39,377 bases of DNA from Oscillospiraceae bacterium (GTDB lineage: Bacteria > Bacillota > Clostridia > Oscillospirales > Ruminococcaceae): contig JAFSGZ010000059.1 in the NCBI GenBank assembly GCA_017440545.1, positions 1 to 39,377 of the forward strand, written 5' to 3'. The notes beneath the pieces are model-generated. The model was not told the DNA's origin and made no database searches. It was given only the letters and a program-made list of their open reading frames with translations. Every line of letters begins with the position of its first letter. Position 1 is the stretch's first letter. The translations under genes and the position numbers were made by a program. Of the stretch, positions 1-9,110 are shown in pieces.

Positions 1-1077
1 CAAAATGTCACTCTTATTCCGTGCAGCGTGGCACTTGAAATGGGATATAAGGTTTTTGTTGGTGTAAACAGAGGGAATCCCGAAGGTTTAAACTGTAACC
101 TGCCCGTAACACTTTATGATTCTCACACCTACAGAAGTTTATTAGATATTAAAAGCAATTTAATTGCCTTTAAAAATCTAAAAAGGCTTATTAAGCAAAA
201 CGATATAGAGGTTATTCATTGCAACTCTCCTGTCGGCGGGCTTGTCGGCAGAATTTGCTGCAAAATTTGCGGCGTTAAAAAGATTATTTACACCGCCCAC
301 GGCTTTCATTTTTATAAAGGAGCTCCGCTTTTTAATAGAACGATTATAAAGCTTGCCGAAAAAATAATGGCAAGATTTACAGACGCCCTGATTGTTATAA
401 ATAATGAGGATTTTGAGGTATCTAAAAGCTTTAAGCTTAAAAAAGGCGGCAAGGTGTATCTTTTAAATGGCGTCGGTATAAGCTGTGATGAGTTTTTAAA
501 TGTAAATGCTGATAAAAGTGCTCTTTTAAAGCCTTTGGGAATTTCAGAAAATGATGTAGTTTGCATTTCGATGGGCGACCTTAATGATAATAAAAACTAC
601 CAAACGGCAATAAAAGCAGTGGCTAAATGTCAAAGACTTCACTATTTAATCTGTGGCGTTGGCGAGAGAGAAGAAAGTCTAAAAGCCCTGTGTCGTGAGC
701 TTGATGTTTCAGACAGGGTGCATTTTTTAGGATATAGAAGCGATGTAAAAGAGCTTTTAGCTGTAAGTGACATTTTCCTTTTATCAAGTTTTCGAGAGGG
801 ACTTTCGAGAAGCGCTATGGAAGCTATGGCAAGTGCGCTTCCATGCGTTGTAAGTGACATTCGTGGGAATGTCGATTTAATTCAAAACGATGAGGGCGGC
901 TTTGTTTGTAAAGCCACCGATGATAGTGCCTTTGCAGAGGCACTCAATAAATTAGCTTCAGATGAAAAGCTAAGGCAAAGATGCGGCAAGAGAAATCTCG
1001 AAAAAGTAAAGGATTACGATAAAGACAAGGTTAAAATAGCCTTGCAAAAAATTTACAGCGAGGTTTTGAGCTCTTAA
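1..1077 (+). CDS. GT4 family glycosyltransferase, 5' end outside window
   Basis: Transfers a sugar from a nucleotide-sugar donor during surface or exopolysaccharide assembly, in the cytoplasm at the membrane. The frame is open from base 1, and a GTG at 28 lies inside the expected N-terminal Rossmann fold (GYKVFVGV-like strand), so the true start is upstream and about 358 codons are visible. Recognisable GT4 features are TAHGFHFY in the N-terminal half and the C-terminal E-x7-E motif (REGLSRSAME) of the retaining GT-B fold. It heads a run of four glycosyltransferases and a polymerase-like membrane protein, with 12 bp to the next gene. The donor and acceptor sugars cannot be told from sequence. 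Confidence 0.9.
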   Translation, partial: QNVTLIPCSVALEMGYKVFVGVNRGNPEGLNCNLPVTLYDSHTYRSLLDIKSNLIAFKNLKRLIKQNDIEVIHCNSPVGGLVGRICCKICGVKKIIYTAHGFHFYKGAPLFNRTIIKLAEKIMARFTDALIVINNEDFEVSKSFKLKKGGKVYLLNGVGISCDEFLNVNADKSALLKPLGISENDVVCISMGDLNDNKNYQTAIKAVAKCQRLHYLICGVGEREESLKALCRELDVSDRVHFLGYRSDVKELLAVSDIFLLSSFREGLSRSAMEAMASALPCVVSDIRGNVDLIQNDEGGFVCKATDDSAFAEALNKLASDEKLRQRCGKRNLEKVKDYDKDKVKIALQKIYSEVLSS

Positions 1078-1089
1078 AGGGGTGAAAAA

Positions 1090-2151
1090 ATGCGGGTACT
1101 TCATTTTTTGCAGTCAAATATGTTTTCGGGCGCTGAAAATGTTGTTTGTCAAATAATTTCGATGTTTAAAGACGAGGATATAGAGTTTATATATTCAAGC
1201 CGTGACGGACAGATAAGAGAGGCATTAAAAGAAAGGGATATTAAATTTGAGCCCATTTCTAAAATGTCGATAAGTGAGTTTAAAAGGGTTATCAAAAAAA
1301 CAAAGCCCGATGTAATTCACGCGCACGATATGGGAGCTAGCTTTTTAGCGGCGCTCGCTGCAAATAAAATTCCCGTAATTTCTCACATACACAATAATAA
1401 TTTCAATTCTCAGGTCTTATCTGCAAAATCGATAGCATATTTTATTGCTGCAATGAAAGCGAAACATATCTTTTGGGTTTCACAAAGCTCGTTTGATAGT
1501 TATGCATTTCATAAAAAACTTAAAAATAAAAGTTCGGTTTTATATAATGTTATCGATATAGATTCTTTGTATCAAAAAATGGAAAACGATAAAAATCAAT
1601 ACGATTATGATATTATCTATATTGGTAGATTAACCTATCCAAAAAATCCACAGAGATTAATGCGTGTCTGCGAGAAGGTTATCGAAAAAATCCCAAACGT
1701 AAAAATCGGTATAGTAGGCTCGGGAGACCTGTTAGAAGAAACTATGTCATTATGCAGAGAATTGAAGCTTCAGAATAATGTGAAATTCTTGGGATTTCAA
1801 AGCAACCCTTTAAAGATGCTGCATGATGCGAAAGCGATGATTATGACATCTCGCTGGGAAGGAACACCTATGTGTGCGCTTGAAGCCATAGCGCTTGGAG
1901 TTCCCATTGTAAGTGCGCCTACAGACGGAATTCGCGAGCTTGTTGAGAACGGCAAAAATGGATTTTTGAGTAATGACGATAATATTTTAGCGCAAAGATT
2001 GGCGGATATTGTTTTAGATGATGCGTTGTATTTAAGCCTTCACCATAAAGCTAGGGAAAAATCTGTTATATTAAATGATGTTAAGGCGTATAAAAAAAGT
2101 ATTATTGAGATATATAAAAAATCGCTCACTGATAAATTGAGAGTAGGATAG
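1090..2151 (+). CDS. GT4 family glycosyltransferase
   Basis: Second glycosyltransferase of the polysaccharide operon, 353 aa. It has a GT-B fold with N-terminal FLQSNMFSGAENVV (typical GT4 acceptor-side start), VIHAHDMGA, and a C-terminal nucleotide-sugar site containing the E-x7-E motif in WEGTPMCALEA followed by GVPIV. The start ATG at 1090 is preceded by an AAAGGGGTG ribosome binding site 12 bp after the previous stop, so it is cotranscribed. It ends 3 bp before the next gene. The codons are rich in A/T-ending forms, as is common in polysaccharide clusters. The family is clear; the sugar is unknown. Confidence 0.9.
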   Translation: MRVLHFLQSNMFSGAENVVCQIISMFKDEDIEFIYSSRDGQIREALKERDIKFEPISKMSISEFKRVIKKTKPDVIHAHDMGASFLAALAANKIPVISHIHNNNFNSQVLSAKSIAYFIAAMKAKHIFWVSQSSFDSYAFHKKLKNKSSVLYNVIDIDSLYQKMENDKNQYDYDIIYIGRLTYPKNPQRLMRVCEKVIEKIPNVKIGIVGSGDLLEETMSLCRELKLQNNVKFLGFQSNPLKMLHDAKAMIMTSRWEGTPMCALEAIALGVPIVSAPTDGIRELVENGKNGFLSNDDNILAQRLADIVLDDALYLSLHHKAREKSVILNDVKAYKKSIIEIYKKSLTDKLRVG

Positions 2152-2154
2152 ATA

Positions 2155-3135
2155 ATGATAAGCGTAATAATTCCTGTATATAATGCCGAAGAATATTTGT
2201 CGAAAATGTTAGATTCTATTATCGTTCAATCCTATACAGAATTTGAAATTATATTAGTAAATGACGGTTCGACAGATAATAGCAGTGCAGTTTGCCATAA
2301 TTATGCCGATAAGTATGATTTTATAACTGTATTTGATAATCAGAATAAAGGAGTATCTGCTTCGAGGAATTTTGGCCTAGAAAAAGCTAAGGGCGAATTT
2401 ATTTGGTTTATGGATAGCGATGATATTCTTGAAAAAGATGCGTTTCTCTGTGCAGTGAAGGCACAGCAAAAGCACGATGCAGATGTTGTCATCGGCGGAA
2501 TGAATTTCTGCTTTGTTGAGAAAGGAAAGAATGTTTTAAAAGCAATTCAAGAGGAATTTTTGTTAGAAGGAGATAAACTAAAATACAAATACAGCGAACT
2601 GTTTTCTAAAAATTACATAAGCTCTTTATGGAATAAGCTTATTAGGCGCAGTGTAATTATTGAAAATAATATTAAAATGAATGAGTCTTTGTATATGTAT
2701 GAGGACTATGTATTTTGTATGGATGTTTTGTTGAAATGTGAAAAAATAGTATGTCTTAAAGATGTGTTTTATAACTATCAATTAAGAAATACAACAAGCT
2801 TATCTCATAGATATAAAGACAATGCTTTGGGAATGTTTTGCATTTTTAAGGAAAAAATTTCTGAATATATGAAAGCATTTAACTATGAAGATGCATCAGC
2901 AGAAGCGTCCCTAAATGATTTGTTAATATATTTTGCCTATGAATGTGTAAAAAATGAGGCTAAGCATAAGAACTGTTACACAAAGATTAAAAAAATGTTA
3001 TGTGATAAAACGTTTCATAGTTCAATGCTGAAATACAAAGGGACAACAAGAAAATATAGAATTGTTCAAATGATGATGAAAAACAAAATGGCATTTTTGC
3101 TGTTGATATATCTTATTATAAATAAGAAAATCTGA
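2155..3135 (+). CDS. GT2 family glycosyltransferase
   Basis: Inverting GT-A fold glycosyltransferase of 326 aa, expected to add a sugar to a lipid-linked polysaccharide intermediate. The N-terminus shows the family signature (ISVIIPVYNAEEYL, LVNDGSTDNS), and the metal-binding D-x-D region is WFMDSDDIL at about residues 80-90. The C-terminal ~100 residues are lysine- and asparagine-rich with a short hydrophobic end (AFLLLIYLII), perhaps a membrane anchor. The ATG at 2155 overlaps an AGTAGGATAG ribosome site at the end of the previous gene, indicating tight coupling. This gene is visibly AT-richer than those downstream, which fits the exchange common in such operons. The sugar is not predictable. 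Confidence 0.88.
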   Translation: MISVIIPVYNAEEYLSKMLDSIIVQSYTEFEIILVNDGSTDNSSAVCHNYADKYDFITVFDNQNKGVSASRNFGLEKAKGEFIWFMDSDDILEKDAFLCAVKAQQKHDADVVIGGMNFCFVEKGKNVLKAIQEEFLLEGDKLKYKYSELFSKNYISSLWNKLIRRSVIIENNIKMNESLYMYEDYVFCMDVLLKCEKIVCLKDVFYNYQLRNTTSLSHRYKDNALGMFCIFKEKISEYMKAFNYEDASAEASLNDLLIYFAYECVKNEAKHKNCYTKIKKMLCDKTFHSSMLKYKGTTRKYRIVQMMMKNKMAFLLLIYLIINKKI

Positions 3136-3169
3136 TTAATTGAATGTCGTTTGTAGGCTTTAGGAGAGA

Positions 3170-4315
3170 ATGATGAAAATTATAGTAGTAATTAATCATA
3201 TGAATGTCGGTGGCATTCAAAAGTCGTTGCTTCAATTATTGAAAGAAATCTCAAAATGCCCCCAATATGATATCTCCTTATTTTGTTGCAAAGCAACAGG
3301 GACTTTTTTGGATAAAATTCCAAAGAGTGTAAAAATCTTTAATGAGAACCCCTATGCCGTTTGTACAGAACAGCCACTTTCAAATTGCAAAAGCCTTGGT
3401 AAGAGATATTATATTTTAAGAATGATATCATCGCTTTGGAGCAAAGTGTTTAATAAAGCTCTGCCGGCATTTGTTTTGTGTAAATTGATTGGACAAATAG
3501 GCGAAAAATACGATGTTGCTATATCCTATTCTCAACCCATAGATGAGCACGCTTTTTGTAATTTTACAAATGAAATTGTTTTAAATTGCATTTCTGCCGA
3601 TAAAAAAATATCCTTTATACATTGTGACTTTTTAAATTACGGCGGCAATAGCAAGTATAACAGAGAGCTTCTTTGTAAATTTGATAAAATAGCAGCAGTT
3701 TCAAACAGCGTAAAAGAGAGACTTATTTTAGCAGAGCCTAAATTAAAGGATAGAGTCTATACTGTCAGAAATATCACCGATAAAGAGGAAGTTTTAAATA
3801 AAGCTTCAATAGATAGCGTAAAGTATAATAAAAAGACGCTGGTTTCGGTTTGCCGCTTAAGTGAGGAAAAAGGAGTGCTTCGCACACCCGATATAATAAA
3901 AAGCTTAAAGGACAGCGGCGTGGATTTTGAGTATCATATAGTAGGCGGAGGTCCTTTACAAAAAGAGCTTGAAAAAAGAATTTCAGAACTCAATTTAGAG
4001 GATACAATGTTTTTAGAAGGGGAAACCGATAACCCTTATAGATATATGAAAAATGCAGACTTTCTGTTTGTGCCTTCATATCACGAGGCGGCGCCCATTG
4101 TGTTTGATGAGGCGAGAGCACTTGGCCTTGCCGTTCTAACAACTGATACCATTTCGGCAAAAGAGATGGTTGAAAATAGGGGCATAATATGCGAAAATGA
4201 AGACAGTGAAATTGAAAAAATGCTAAAAACAGCATTATGTGAAAATCACAGCTTTGATTTTTCAGAAGATGCAGAAATTAAACCCCTAAAGGAATTTTTA
4301 GAGCTTTTAAATTAG
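3170..4315 (+). CDS. GT4 family glycosyltransferase
   Basis: Fourth glycosyltransferase of the operon, 381 aa from ATG 3170 (ATG 3173 is equally possible; AGGAGAG lies directly upstream). It begins MKIIVVINHMNVGGIQKSL, a typical GT4 start with the glycine-rich acceptor loop. It continues with VSVCRLSEEKG at the beginning of the C-terminal Rossmann domain and an E-x7-E motif (HEAAPIVFDEA). This protein type is seen in capsule and teichuronic-type clusters. It is followed 22 bp later by the polymerase-like membrane protein. The specific linkage is unknown. Confidence 0.88.
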   Translation: MMKIIVVINHMNVGGIQKSLLQLLKEISKCPQYDISLFCCKATGTFLDKIPKSVKIFNENPYAVCTEQPLSNCKSLGKRYYILRMISSLWSKVFNKALPAFVLCKLIGQIGEKYDVAISYSQPIDEHAFCNFTNEIVLNCISADKKISFIHCDFLNYGGNSKYNRELLCKFDKIAAVSNSVKERLILAEPKLKDRVYTVRNITDKEEVLNKASIDSVKYNKKTLVSVCRLSEEKGVLRTPDIIKSLKDSGVDFEYHIVGGGPLQKELEKRISELNLEDTMFLEGETDNPYRYMKNADFLFVPSYHEAAPIVFDEARALGLAVLTTDTISAKEMVENRGIICENEDSEIEKMLKTALCENHSFDFSEDAEIKPLKEFLELLN

Positions 4316-4337
4316 AATAAAACGTGAGGAAACCTAA

Positions 4338-5663
4338 ATGGAATCTTTAGTAAAAAACAAAAAAACAGCAGCAGCGGTTGTTTTTATAGCAGGACTTATA
4401 ATCTGTGTCGGCATTTTTGTGCGCGACAGCTTCGGCATTGATATTAATAAATTTCTCTTTTTGGCTGTTGCGGCAGTTCCCATTTTAATTTTGCCGATAG
4501 GTGATGTCGCAGTTTTTGCGGCGCTGTTAATTCCTTTGTATGTAGGCCTTCCGGGGAACTACATAACACTAGTGTTTTTGGTGCGCTTTATTTTAAGCGC
4601 TTTTTTAGGCTCAATAAAGGTCACGTTTGGTGCATTTATTTCCTCATTTGCGGTAACGGTTTATTTTCTTATTCACAATTTGTATTTTGGCAAAACAACA
4701 GCGTATCATCTTGCAGGTACCTTTGATTTCTTTTTACTTATGCTTATAATTTCAGCTGTAATACAGTATGAGAAAACTCGCGAAGTAGTCTTTGCATACA
4801 GCATCGGCGTAAGCGTAACCTCTGTTACAATGCTTACCTCAACTCTTCGATTTTTTAGCTTTGCAGAGCTTATGAATAACGCCTCACGCCTTGGCTATAC
4901 AGGTATGCTTCACGAAAGCTCAGATGCCCTAATGATTTCAACCATTGACCCTAACTTTAACGCCATGAATGTTATCGCTATGGTTGCGGCAGGATATCTT
5001 TTAATTACAAGCACAAAAATGACATTAAAGGCAAAAATCGCATTAATATCAATAATGGCAGCCTCGCTCGTGGTTTGTGCAATCGGCCTGTCACGTACCT
5101 TTGCCATAGTTGTTGTTGTTTGGGCAGTACTGGTATTTTTATCCGAAAACAACTTTAAGCGAACACTTGTGTTTGTGCTTTTAGGCGGTCTTGCGTTTTC
5201 AGGCTTTGTAAAATTATTACCCGATGTTTATGAAAGTATATTAAGCCGATTTGATGATATTGACGTTGTCGGCGCAAACGGCAGATTTAAGTGGATAATG
5301 TATAACCTCGATAATTGGAAAGACAATTTTGGCACAGTTATGTTTGGCGAGGGTATTTATAATGTAAACACTCACTGCACCCCAATTCTGTATCTTATAG
5401 GACTCGGTATCATCGGATTTATAATTTTATTTATTTGGTGCATTATAAATACAATAAATGTAGCAAAAGCAGGCGAAAAACTTACTCTTTCAAGATGGAT
5501 TCCTTTAATTGTAACCTTTATAGCATTTTCAACTATCCCATCGGCTGGTGCTGTAAACTGGACATTCCCAATGGTAGTGGCACTTTTATCATTGTCAATT
5601 AAAAAAGAAAACAAAGATACAGGGTTGGAAAATAACCAAATAAAAACATCGGTCTTGACATAA
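4338..5663 (+). CDS. O-antigen polymerase/ligase-like membrane protein (Wzy-type)
   Basis: Polytopic membrane protein of 441 aa with about ten to twelve hydrophobic segments. The N-terminus is KKTAAAVVFIAGLIICVGIFV. A long soluble-looking loop near residues 300-350 holds NGRFKWIMYNLDNWKDNF and GEGIYNVNTHCTPILYLIG. The arrangement GRF..W...G...H followed by a hydrophobic helix is characteristic of the Wzy/WaaL family, which polymerises or ligates lipid-linked repeat units on the outer face of the membrane. The context after four glycosyltransferases fits a repeat-unit polymerase. A GAGG ribosome site precedes ATG 4338. The 3' end carries the promoter of the next gene. A flippase or priming transferase is not visible and may lie upstream. 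Confidence 0.75.
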   Translation: MESLVKNKKTAAAVVFIAGLIICVGIFVRDSFGIDINKFLFLAVAAVPILILPIGDVAVFAALLIPLYVGLPGNYITLVFLVRFILSAFLGSIKVTFGAFISSFAVTVYFLIHNLYFGKTTAYHLAGTFDFFLLMLIISAVIQYEKTREVVFAYSIGVSVTSVTMLTSTLRFFSFAELMNNASRLGYTGMLHESSDALMISTIDPNFNAMNVIAMVAAGYLLITSTKMTLKAKIALISIMAASLVVCAIGLSRTFAIVVVVWAVLVFLSENNFKRTLVFVLLGGLAFSGFVKLLPDVYESILSRFDDIDVVGANGRFKWIMYNLDNWKDNFGTVMFGEGIYNVNTHCTPILYLIGLGIIGFIILFIWCIINTINVAKAGEKLTLSRWIPLIVTFIAFSTIPSAGAVNWTFPMVVALLSLSIKKENKDTGLENNQIKTSVLT

Positions 5664-5684
5664 AAGTAAACAGGGCTATATAAT
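5655..5684 (+). promoter_or_regulatory. Promoter of the Gfo/Idh oxidoreductase gene
   Basis: TTGACA at 5655-5660 lies inside the last codons of the upstream membrane-protein gene. TATAAT follows at 5679-5684 (18-bp spacer; TATATA at 5677 gives 16 bp). The start codon is 35 bp downstream. This suggests the oxidoreductase is transcribed independently of the polysaccharide operon. Confidence 0.7.
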
Positions 5685-5718
5685 AGTTTAAACGGTACAA
5701 GGCAAAAGGAGAAAACTT

Positions 5719-6783
5719 ATGAATTACGCACTTATCGGTTGCGGAAGAATAGCACCAAACCATATAAGAGCCGCAAGGGATAATAATCTTAATATAGTAG
5801 CTCTCTGCGACATTGACGAGAGCAAGATGCTTAAATTTAAAGAGAATGTAGGCTCAGACGACGCTCTTTGCTACACCGACTATAAAAAGCTTATTGATGA
5901 AAATGTCCTTGACCTTTTAAGTATTGCAACTGACAGCGGAAGCCACGGCGAAATTGCCATTTATGCCATACAAAAGGGTGTAAATGTAATTATAGAAAAG
6001 CCTATGGCTATGAGCATAGAAGAGGCTGAAAAAATTGTTGAGCTTTCAGAAAAAACGGGCGTTAAGGTTTGCGCTTGCCATCAAAATCGCTTTAATATAG
6101 CTGTTTTGCAAACAAAAAAAGCTTTAGATGAGGGCAGATTCGGAAAAATTTCACACGGTGCTGTTTGCGTAAGATGGTTTAGAGATAAAACATATTATGA
6201 GCAGGACTCTTGGCGCGGCAAATGGGAAACCGACGGCGGCACCCTTATGAATCAGTGTATTCACGGAATAGATTTGTTAAGATGGCTTATGGGTGATGAG
6301 GTAGAAGTAATTTTCGGCGGCGCCTCAAACCGTCTTCACAGCTACATAGAGGCAGAGGATATAGGTGTTGCAGTTTTAAAGTTTAAAAACGGCGCACTTG
6401 CCACCGTTGAGGGTACAGCTAATGCATTTCCCGGCGATTTAGAGGAAAGCATACATATTTTCGGTGAAAAAGGTGCTGTCAAGCTTGGTGGTATGGCGGC
6501 AAATAAAATTGAAATGTGGGAGTTCTCAGAAGTAAAAGAGGACGACTTAAAAAACAAGGGGCTTTCCGAAGAGGCTTTGAATGTTTACGGAAACGGACAT
6601 ACAAGCCTTTATAGAGATGTGGTCGAGGCAATAAACGAAAACAGAGCGCCTTATGTTGATGCAAGAGCAGGACTTTCGGCACTTGAAACTGTGCTTTCAA
6701 TTTATAAAAGCCAAAAAACAGGCGAGGCAGTAAAGCTTCCGCTTAAAAATTTTGGTACTAAAGATATGATAAATGAGCTTTAA
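5719..6783 (+). CDS. Gfo/Idh/MocA family oxidoreductase
   Basis: NAD(P)-dependent sugar or inositol dehydrogenase of 354 aa. The N-terminal Rossmann fold carries the GCGRIAPNH nucleotide loop. The conserved catalytic lysine motif EKPMAMS is near residue 95, and the C-terminal substrate domain has GGTLMNQCIHGIDLLRW, whose H and D are family-conserved. Start ATG 5719 follows an AAAGGAG site. The next gene is a histidine phosphatase, and a DegT-type aminotransferase lies on the opposite strand. An oxidoreductase plus PLP aminotransferase is the usual pairing for making amino- or deoxy-sugars, but linkage here is only by proximity. The substrate is unknown. Confidence 0.9.
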   Translation: MNYALIGCGRIAPNHIRAARDNNLNIVALCDIDESKMLKFKENVGSDDALCYTDYKKLIDENVLDLLSIATDSGSHGEIAIYAIQKGVNVIIEKPMAMSIEEAEKIVELSEKTGVKVCACHQNRFNIAVLQTKKALDEGRFGKISHGAVCVRWFRDKTYYEQDSWRGKWETDGGTLMNQCIHGIDLLRWLMGDEVEVIFGGASNRLHSYIEAEDIGVAVLKFKNGALATVEGTANAFPGDLEESIHIFGEKGAVKLGGMAANKIEMWEFSEVKEDDLKNKGLSEEALNVYGNGHTSLYRDVVEAINENRAPYVDARAGLSALETVLSIYKSQKTGEAVKLPLKNFGTKDMINEL

Positions 6784-6787
6784 AAAA

Positions 6788-6814
6788 TATCCGCAGGGCA
6801 AAGCCTTGCGGATA
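6788..6814. terminator. Hairpin after the oxidoreductase gene
   Basis: TATCCGCA-(g)GGC-aaa-GCC-(t)-TGCGGATA forms a strong hairpin just after the stop codon. It is followed by AACTTTT, a short T-run. It could be a leaky terminator, so the downstream phosphatase may still be read through from the same promoter. Confidence 0.6.
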
Positions 6815-6831
6815 ACTTTTGAGGGATAAAA

Positions 6832-7473
6832 ATGAAAACAACTATTTATTTTATACGACACGGACAAAGCAAAGGGAATGCCACCCGTAGCTTTTTAGGG
6901 CATACAGACTGGGATTTGACCGAGCTTGGCTACGCTCAGGCAGAGCGCACCGCACTTTATTTTAAGGACATAAAAATAGATAAAATCTATTCGAGCGACC
7001 TTATAAGAGCCCAAAACACTGCAAAGCCTCTTTCTAAATTAAAGGGGATGGAGATAATATTAGAGCCTCGCATTCGCGAAATTTATGCAGGTGAATGGGA
7101 AACTAAGCGCGTTGATGACATCGAAAAAATATATACAGAGGATTACAGCCTTTGGCTAAATGACATAGGGAACAGTAAAGCTACAGGCGGCGAAAGCGTA
7201 AGAGAGGTTTATAAAAGAGCCTATGAGGCTATTATTGATATAGTAAAAAAGAACCTCGGCAAAACGATTGTTATAGTCGCTCACGGCTGTGTAATTCGTT
7301 CACTTATGGCAAGCCTTAGAAATATGGCAGTAGAAACAATGCGTGACATAAAATGGGCACCTAATTCTTCTGTTTCGCGTTTTATTTATGACGGCGAAAG
7401 CTTTGTTATGGATATAGAGGGCGACAATTCTCACTTAGGTGAGCTTAAAAATTCTCCGATGAGAGCTATGTAA
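6832..7473 (+). CDS. Histidine phosphatase family protein (phosphoglycerate mutase-like)
   Basis: Cytosolic phosphomonoesterase of 213 aa. The catalytic histidine is in YFIRHGQSKGN at residues 5-15, the second arginine is in YSSDLIRAQNTA, and the second histidine is in VAHGCVIRSL. The acid region REIYAGEWE matches the family position. Length and motifs fit the small dPGM-like branch that includes CobC- and GpmB-type phosphatases. It is not likely to be a glycolytic mutase on this evidence, and no cobalamin genes are nearby. Ribosome site GAGGG lies 6 bp before ATG 6832. The substrate is unknown. Confidence 0.9.
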   Translation: MKTTIYFIRHGQSKGNATRSFLGHTDWDLTELGYAQAERTALYFKDIKIDKIYSSDLIRAQNTAKPLSKLKGMEIILEPRIREIYAGEWETKRVDDIEKIYTEDYSLWLNDIGNSKATGGESVREVYKRAYEAIIDIVKKNLGKTIVIVAHGCVIRSLMASLRNMAVETMRDIKWAPNSSVSRFIYDGESFVMDIEGDNSHLGELKNSPMRAM

Positions 7474-7480
7474 AACAAAA

Positions 7481-7510
7481 AAATCGGCACAGCGTTTGCT
7501 GTGCCGATTT
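7481..7510. terminator. Bidirectional terminator between convergent genes
   Basis: AAATCGGCACAGC-gttt-GCTGTGCCGATTT is a 13-bp perfect stem flanked by an A-run on the left and T-rich sequence on the right. It can stop both the phosphatase transcript (plus) and the aminotransferase transcript (minus), whose stop codon is at 7522. Confidence 0.92.
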
Positions 7511-7521
7511 TATTATTTAGC

Positions 7522-8829
7522 TTATTTGCCAGCCTGCATTTCTGCAACAGACTCGAGAACGGCGTCAGCCATAAATTCGAGCTGCTCTGCGGTAAGACCG
7601 TAGATGGGAAGGTGTGTAAAGCGGTTATTAAATAACTCTTCGCAAACGGGGCAGGTTGCAGCAATTTCGTCTTGGTCGTAACCAAAGGTTTTGAGAATAT
7701 CAAAGTGGAAGAGGGGTCCGAAGTGGGGGATTTGTGTAACACCCTTTTCTTCGAGCTTCTTCTTAAGTGTCTGAACATCTCCGCCTGCTTTTGCAGGGTC
7801 AATCTCTAAGAGATAGAGGTGATATGTGGGAAGTGCGTTGGGGTTCTTTGTATCCTGAGGAATGATAGCATCATTTGCTTCAAGACGCTTTGAAACGTAC
7901 TCAGCAGCAGCCTTTCTCTCAGCAAGGATTTTGTCATAGCGCTCGAGCTGGAGTCTAAGACCAAGGCCCTGAATTTCAGTTGTTGAGCTGTTTCCTGCTA
8001 CAAAGGGACCAAATTTACCGGGCATAGCGTTTACATCATAGAGCCAGTTCTTAATGGGTGTATCAAAGTTACAACCAAAGAAACGAGCTTTTTTCATAAA
8101 GGGTCTGAACTCATCGATGTTAGTTGTTAAGATACCACCCTCACCGAATGATGTGCAGTTTTTAACTTCGTGGAAGCTGTAAGCACCAAAGTGACCGATG
8201 GTACCGAGCTTTTTACCCTTATATTCACCACCGAAAGCGTGAGCAGCGTCCTCAAGAACGATGAGGTTGTGCTTCTTAGCAAGCTCCATGATGGGATCCA
8301 TATCTACAGGGTAACCGCCGATATGAACAGGAACAATCATCTTTGTTTTGTCGGTGATTTTCTTTTCAACATCCTTGGGGTCCATATTGCAGGTAAGGGG
8401 GTCAAGGTCAGCAAATACGAGCTTTGCGCCTACTGAAAGAGGATAAGCAATAGTAGCAATAAAGGTGATTGCAGGAACAATAACCTCATCGCCGGGCTGA
8501 AGGTTTGCATATTTGTATGCAATTTCAAAGCCTGCTGTTGCGTTTGCAACAAATGCACATCCTGTTGTATTTAAGTACTTATCGCAAGCAGCCTCAGCAG
8601 CTTCAACCTGGGGTCCAAGTGAAAGTTTTCCGGGAGGTGTTGAAACTTTGTCAAGCTTATCTATCTCTGCTGCAACAGCATTGAAAGCGTTTTCATAAGC
8701 CTCACCCTCGCCGCGCATAAGGAAACGGACTACTTCTTTAAGGTCGTGAGCGTTGTAGTTTTCACCAACTGCAGGCCAAGGCACCTTGGTTGCACCGGTG
8801 TTATAACGGAAATCGGTTGATTTTGCCAT
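7522..8829 (-). CDS. DegT/DnrJ/EryC1/StrS family PLP aminotransferase
   Basis: Sugar or cyclitol aminotransferase of 435 aa with a fold type I PLP enzyme layout. GDEVIVPAITFIATIAYPLSVGA is the cofactor-pocket strand and loop. LEDAAHAFGG at about 192-201 holds the PLP-ring aspartate. SFHEVKNCTSFGEGG contains the Schiff-base lysine K223. I chose ATG 8829, which has AGTGGTGGAA just upstream, over the GTG codons at 8838 and 8841. The family transfers an amino group, usually from glutamate or glutamine, to a keto-sugar. It is monocistronic between its own promoter and a shared terminator. The GC-richer codons and strong signals suggest good expression. The product sugar is unknown. Confidence 0.92.
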   Translation of the reverse strand: MAKSTDFRYNTGATKVPWPAVGENYNAHDLKEVVRFLMRGEGEAYENAFNAVAAEIDKLDKVSTPPGKLSLGPQVEAAEAACDKYLNTTGCAFVANATAGFEIAYKYANLQPGDEVIVPAITFIATIAYPLSVGAKLVFADLDPLTCNMDPKDVEKKITDKTKMIVPVHIGGYPVDMDPIMELAKKHNLIVLEDAAHAFGGEYKGKKLGTIGHFGAYSFHEVKNCTSFGEGGILTTNIDEFRPFMKKARFFGCNFDTPIKNWLYDVNAMPGKFGPFVAGNSSTTEIQGLGLRLQLERYDKILAERKAAAEYVSKRLEANDAIIPQDTKNPNALPTYHLYLLEIDPAKAGGDVQTLKKKLEEKGVTQIPHFGPLFHFDILKTFGYDQDEIAATCPVCEELFNNRFTHLPIYGLTAEQLEFMADAVLESVAEMQAGK

Positions 8830-8886
8830 AGATTCCACCACTTTCTTTATTTTTTAATTCTTTTAAAGAATTATTTTTACAATTAT

Positions 8887-8915
8887 ATCATATTATAAAA
8901 AACAGCTTTAGTCAA
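8887..8915 (-). promoter_or_regulatory. Promoter of the DegT-family aminotransferase gene
   Basis: On the minus strand TTGACT (8915-8910) and TATGAT (8892-8887) are separated by 17 bp. The ATG is 57 bp downstream of the -10. Confidence 0.75.
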
Positions 8916-9047
8916 GTGTAATTTATATAAATTAGGTCGCAAAATCTCCTGTTTGCGCTGTTTTTCATAAATTTATTCAAGCTGTGAACAAATTAATAAA
9001 AAATATAAAAAAAATAGTAATATTTGCAAAAAAATTGTAAAAAATAT

Positions 9048-9076
9048 TTGCTATTTATTAATATTTATGGTATTCT
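9048..9076 (+). promoter_or_regulatory. Promoter of the APC permease gene
   Basis: TTGCTA at 9048-9053 and TATTCT at 9071-9076 are 17 bp apart, with ATGG immediately before the -10 (extended -10). The surrounding 9000-9070 is very A/T-rich, which may act as an UP-like element. Confidence 0.65.
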
Positions 9077-9110
9077 ATTATTATAATAACTATTTGGAGG
9101 CGATAAAAAG

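Noticed and set aside
8170..8698. Plus-strand open frames within the aminotransferase gene
   Set aside because: They are antisense to the cofactor-binding region of a well-conserved gene and lack initiation signals.
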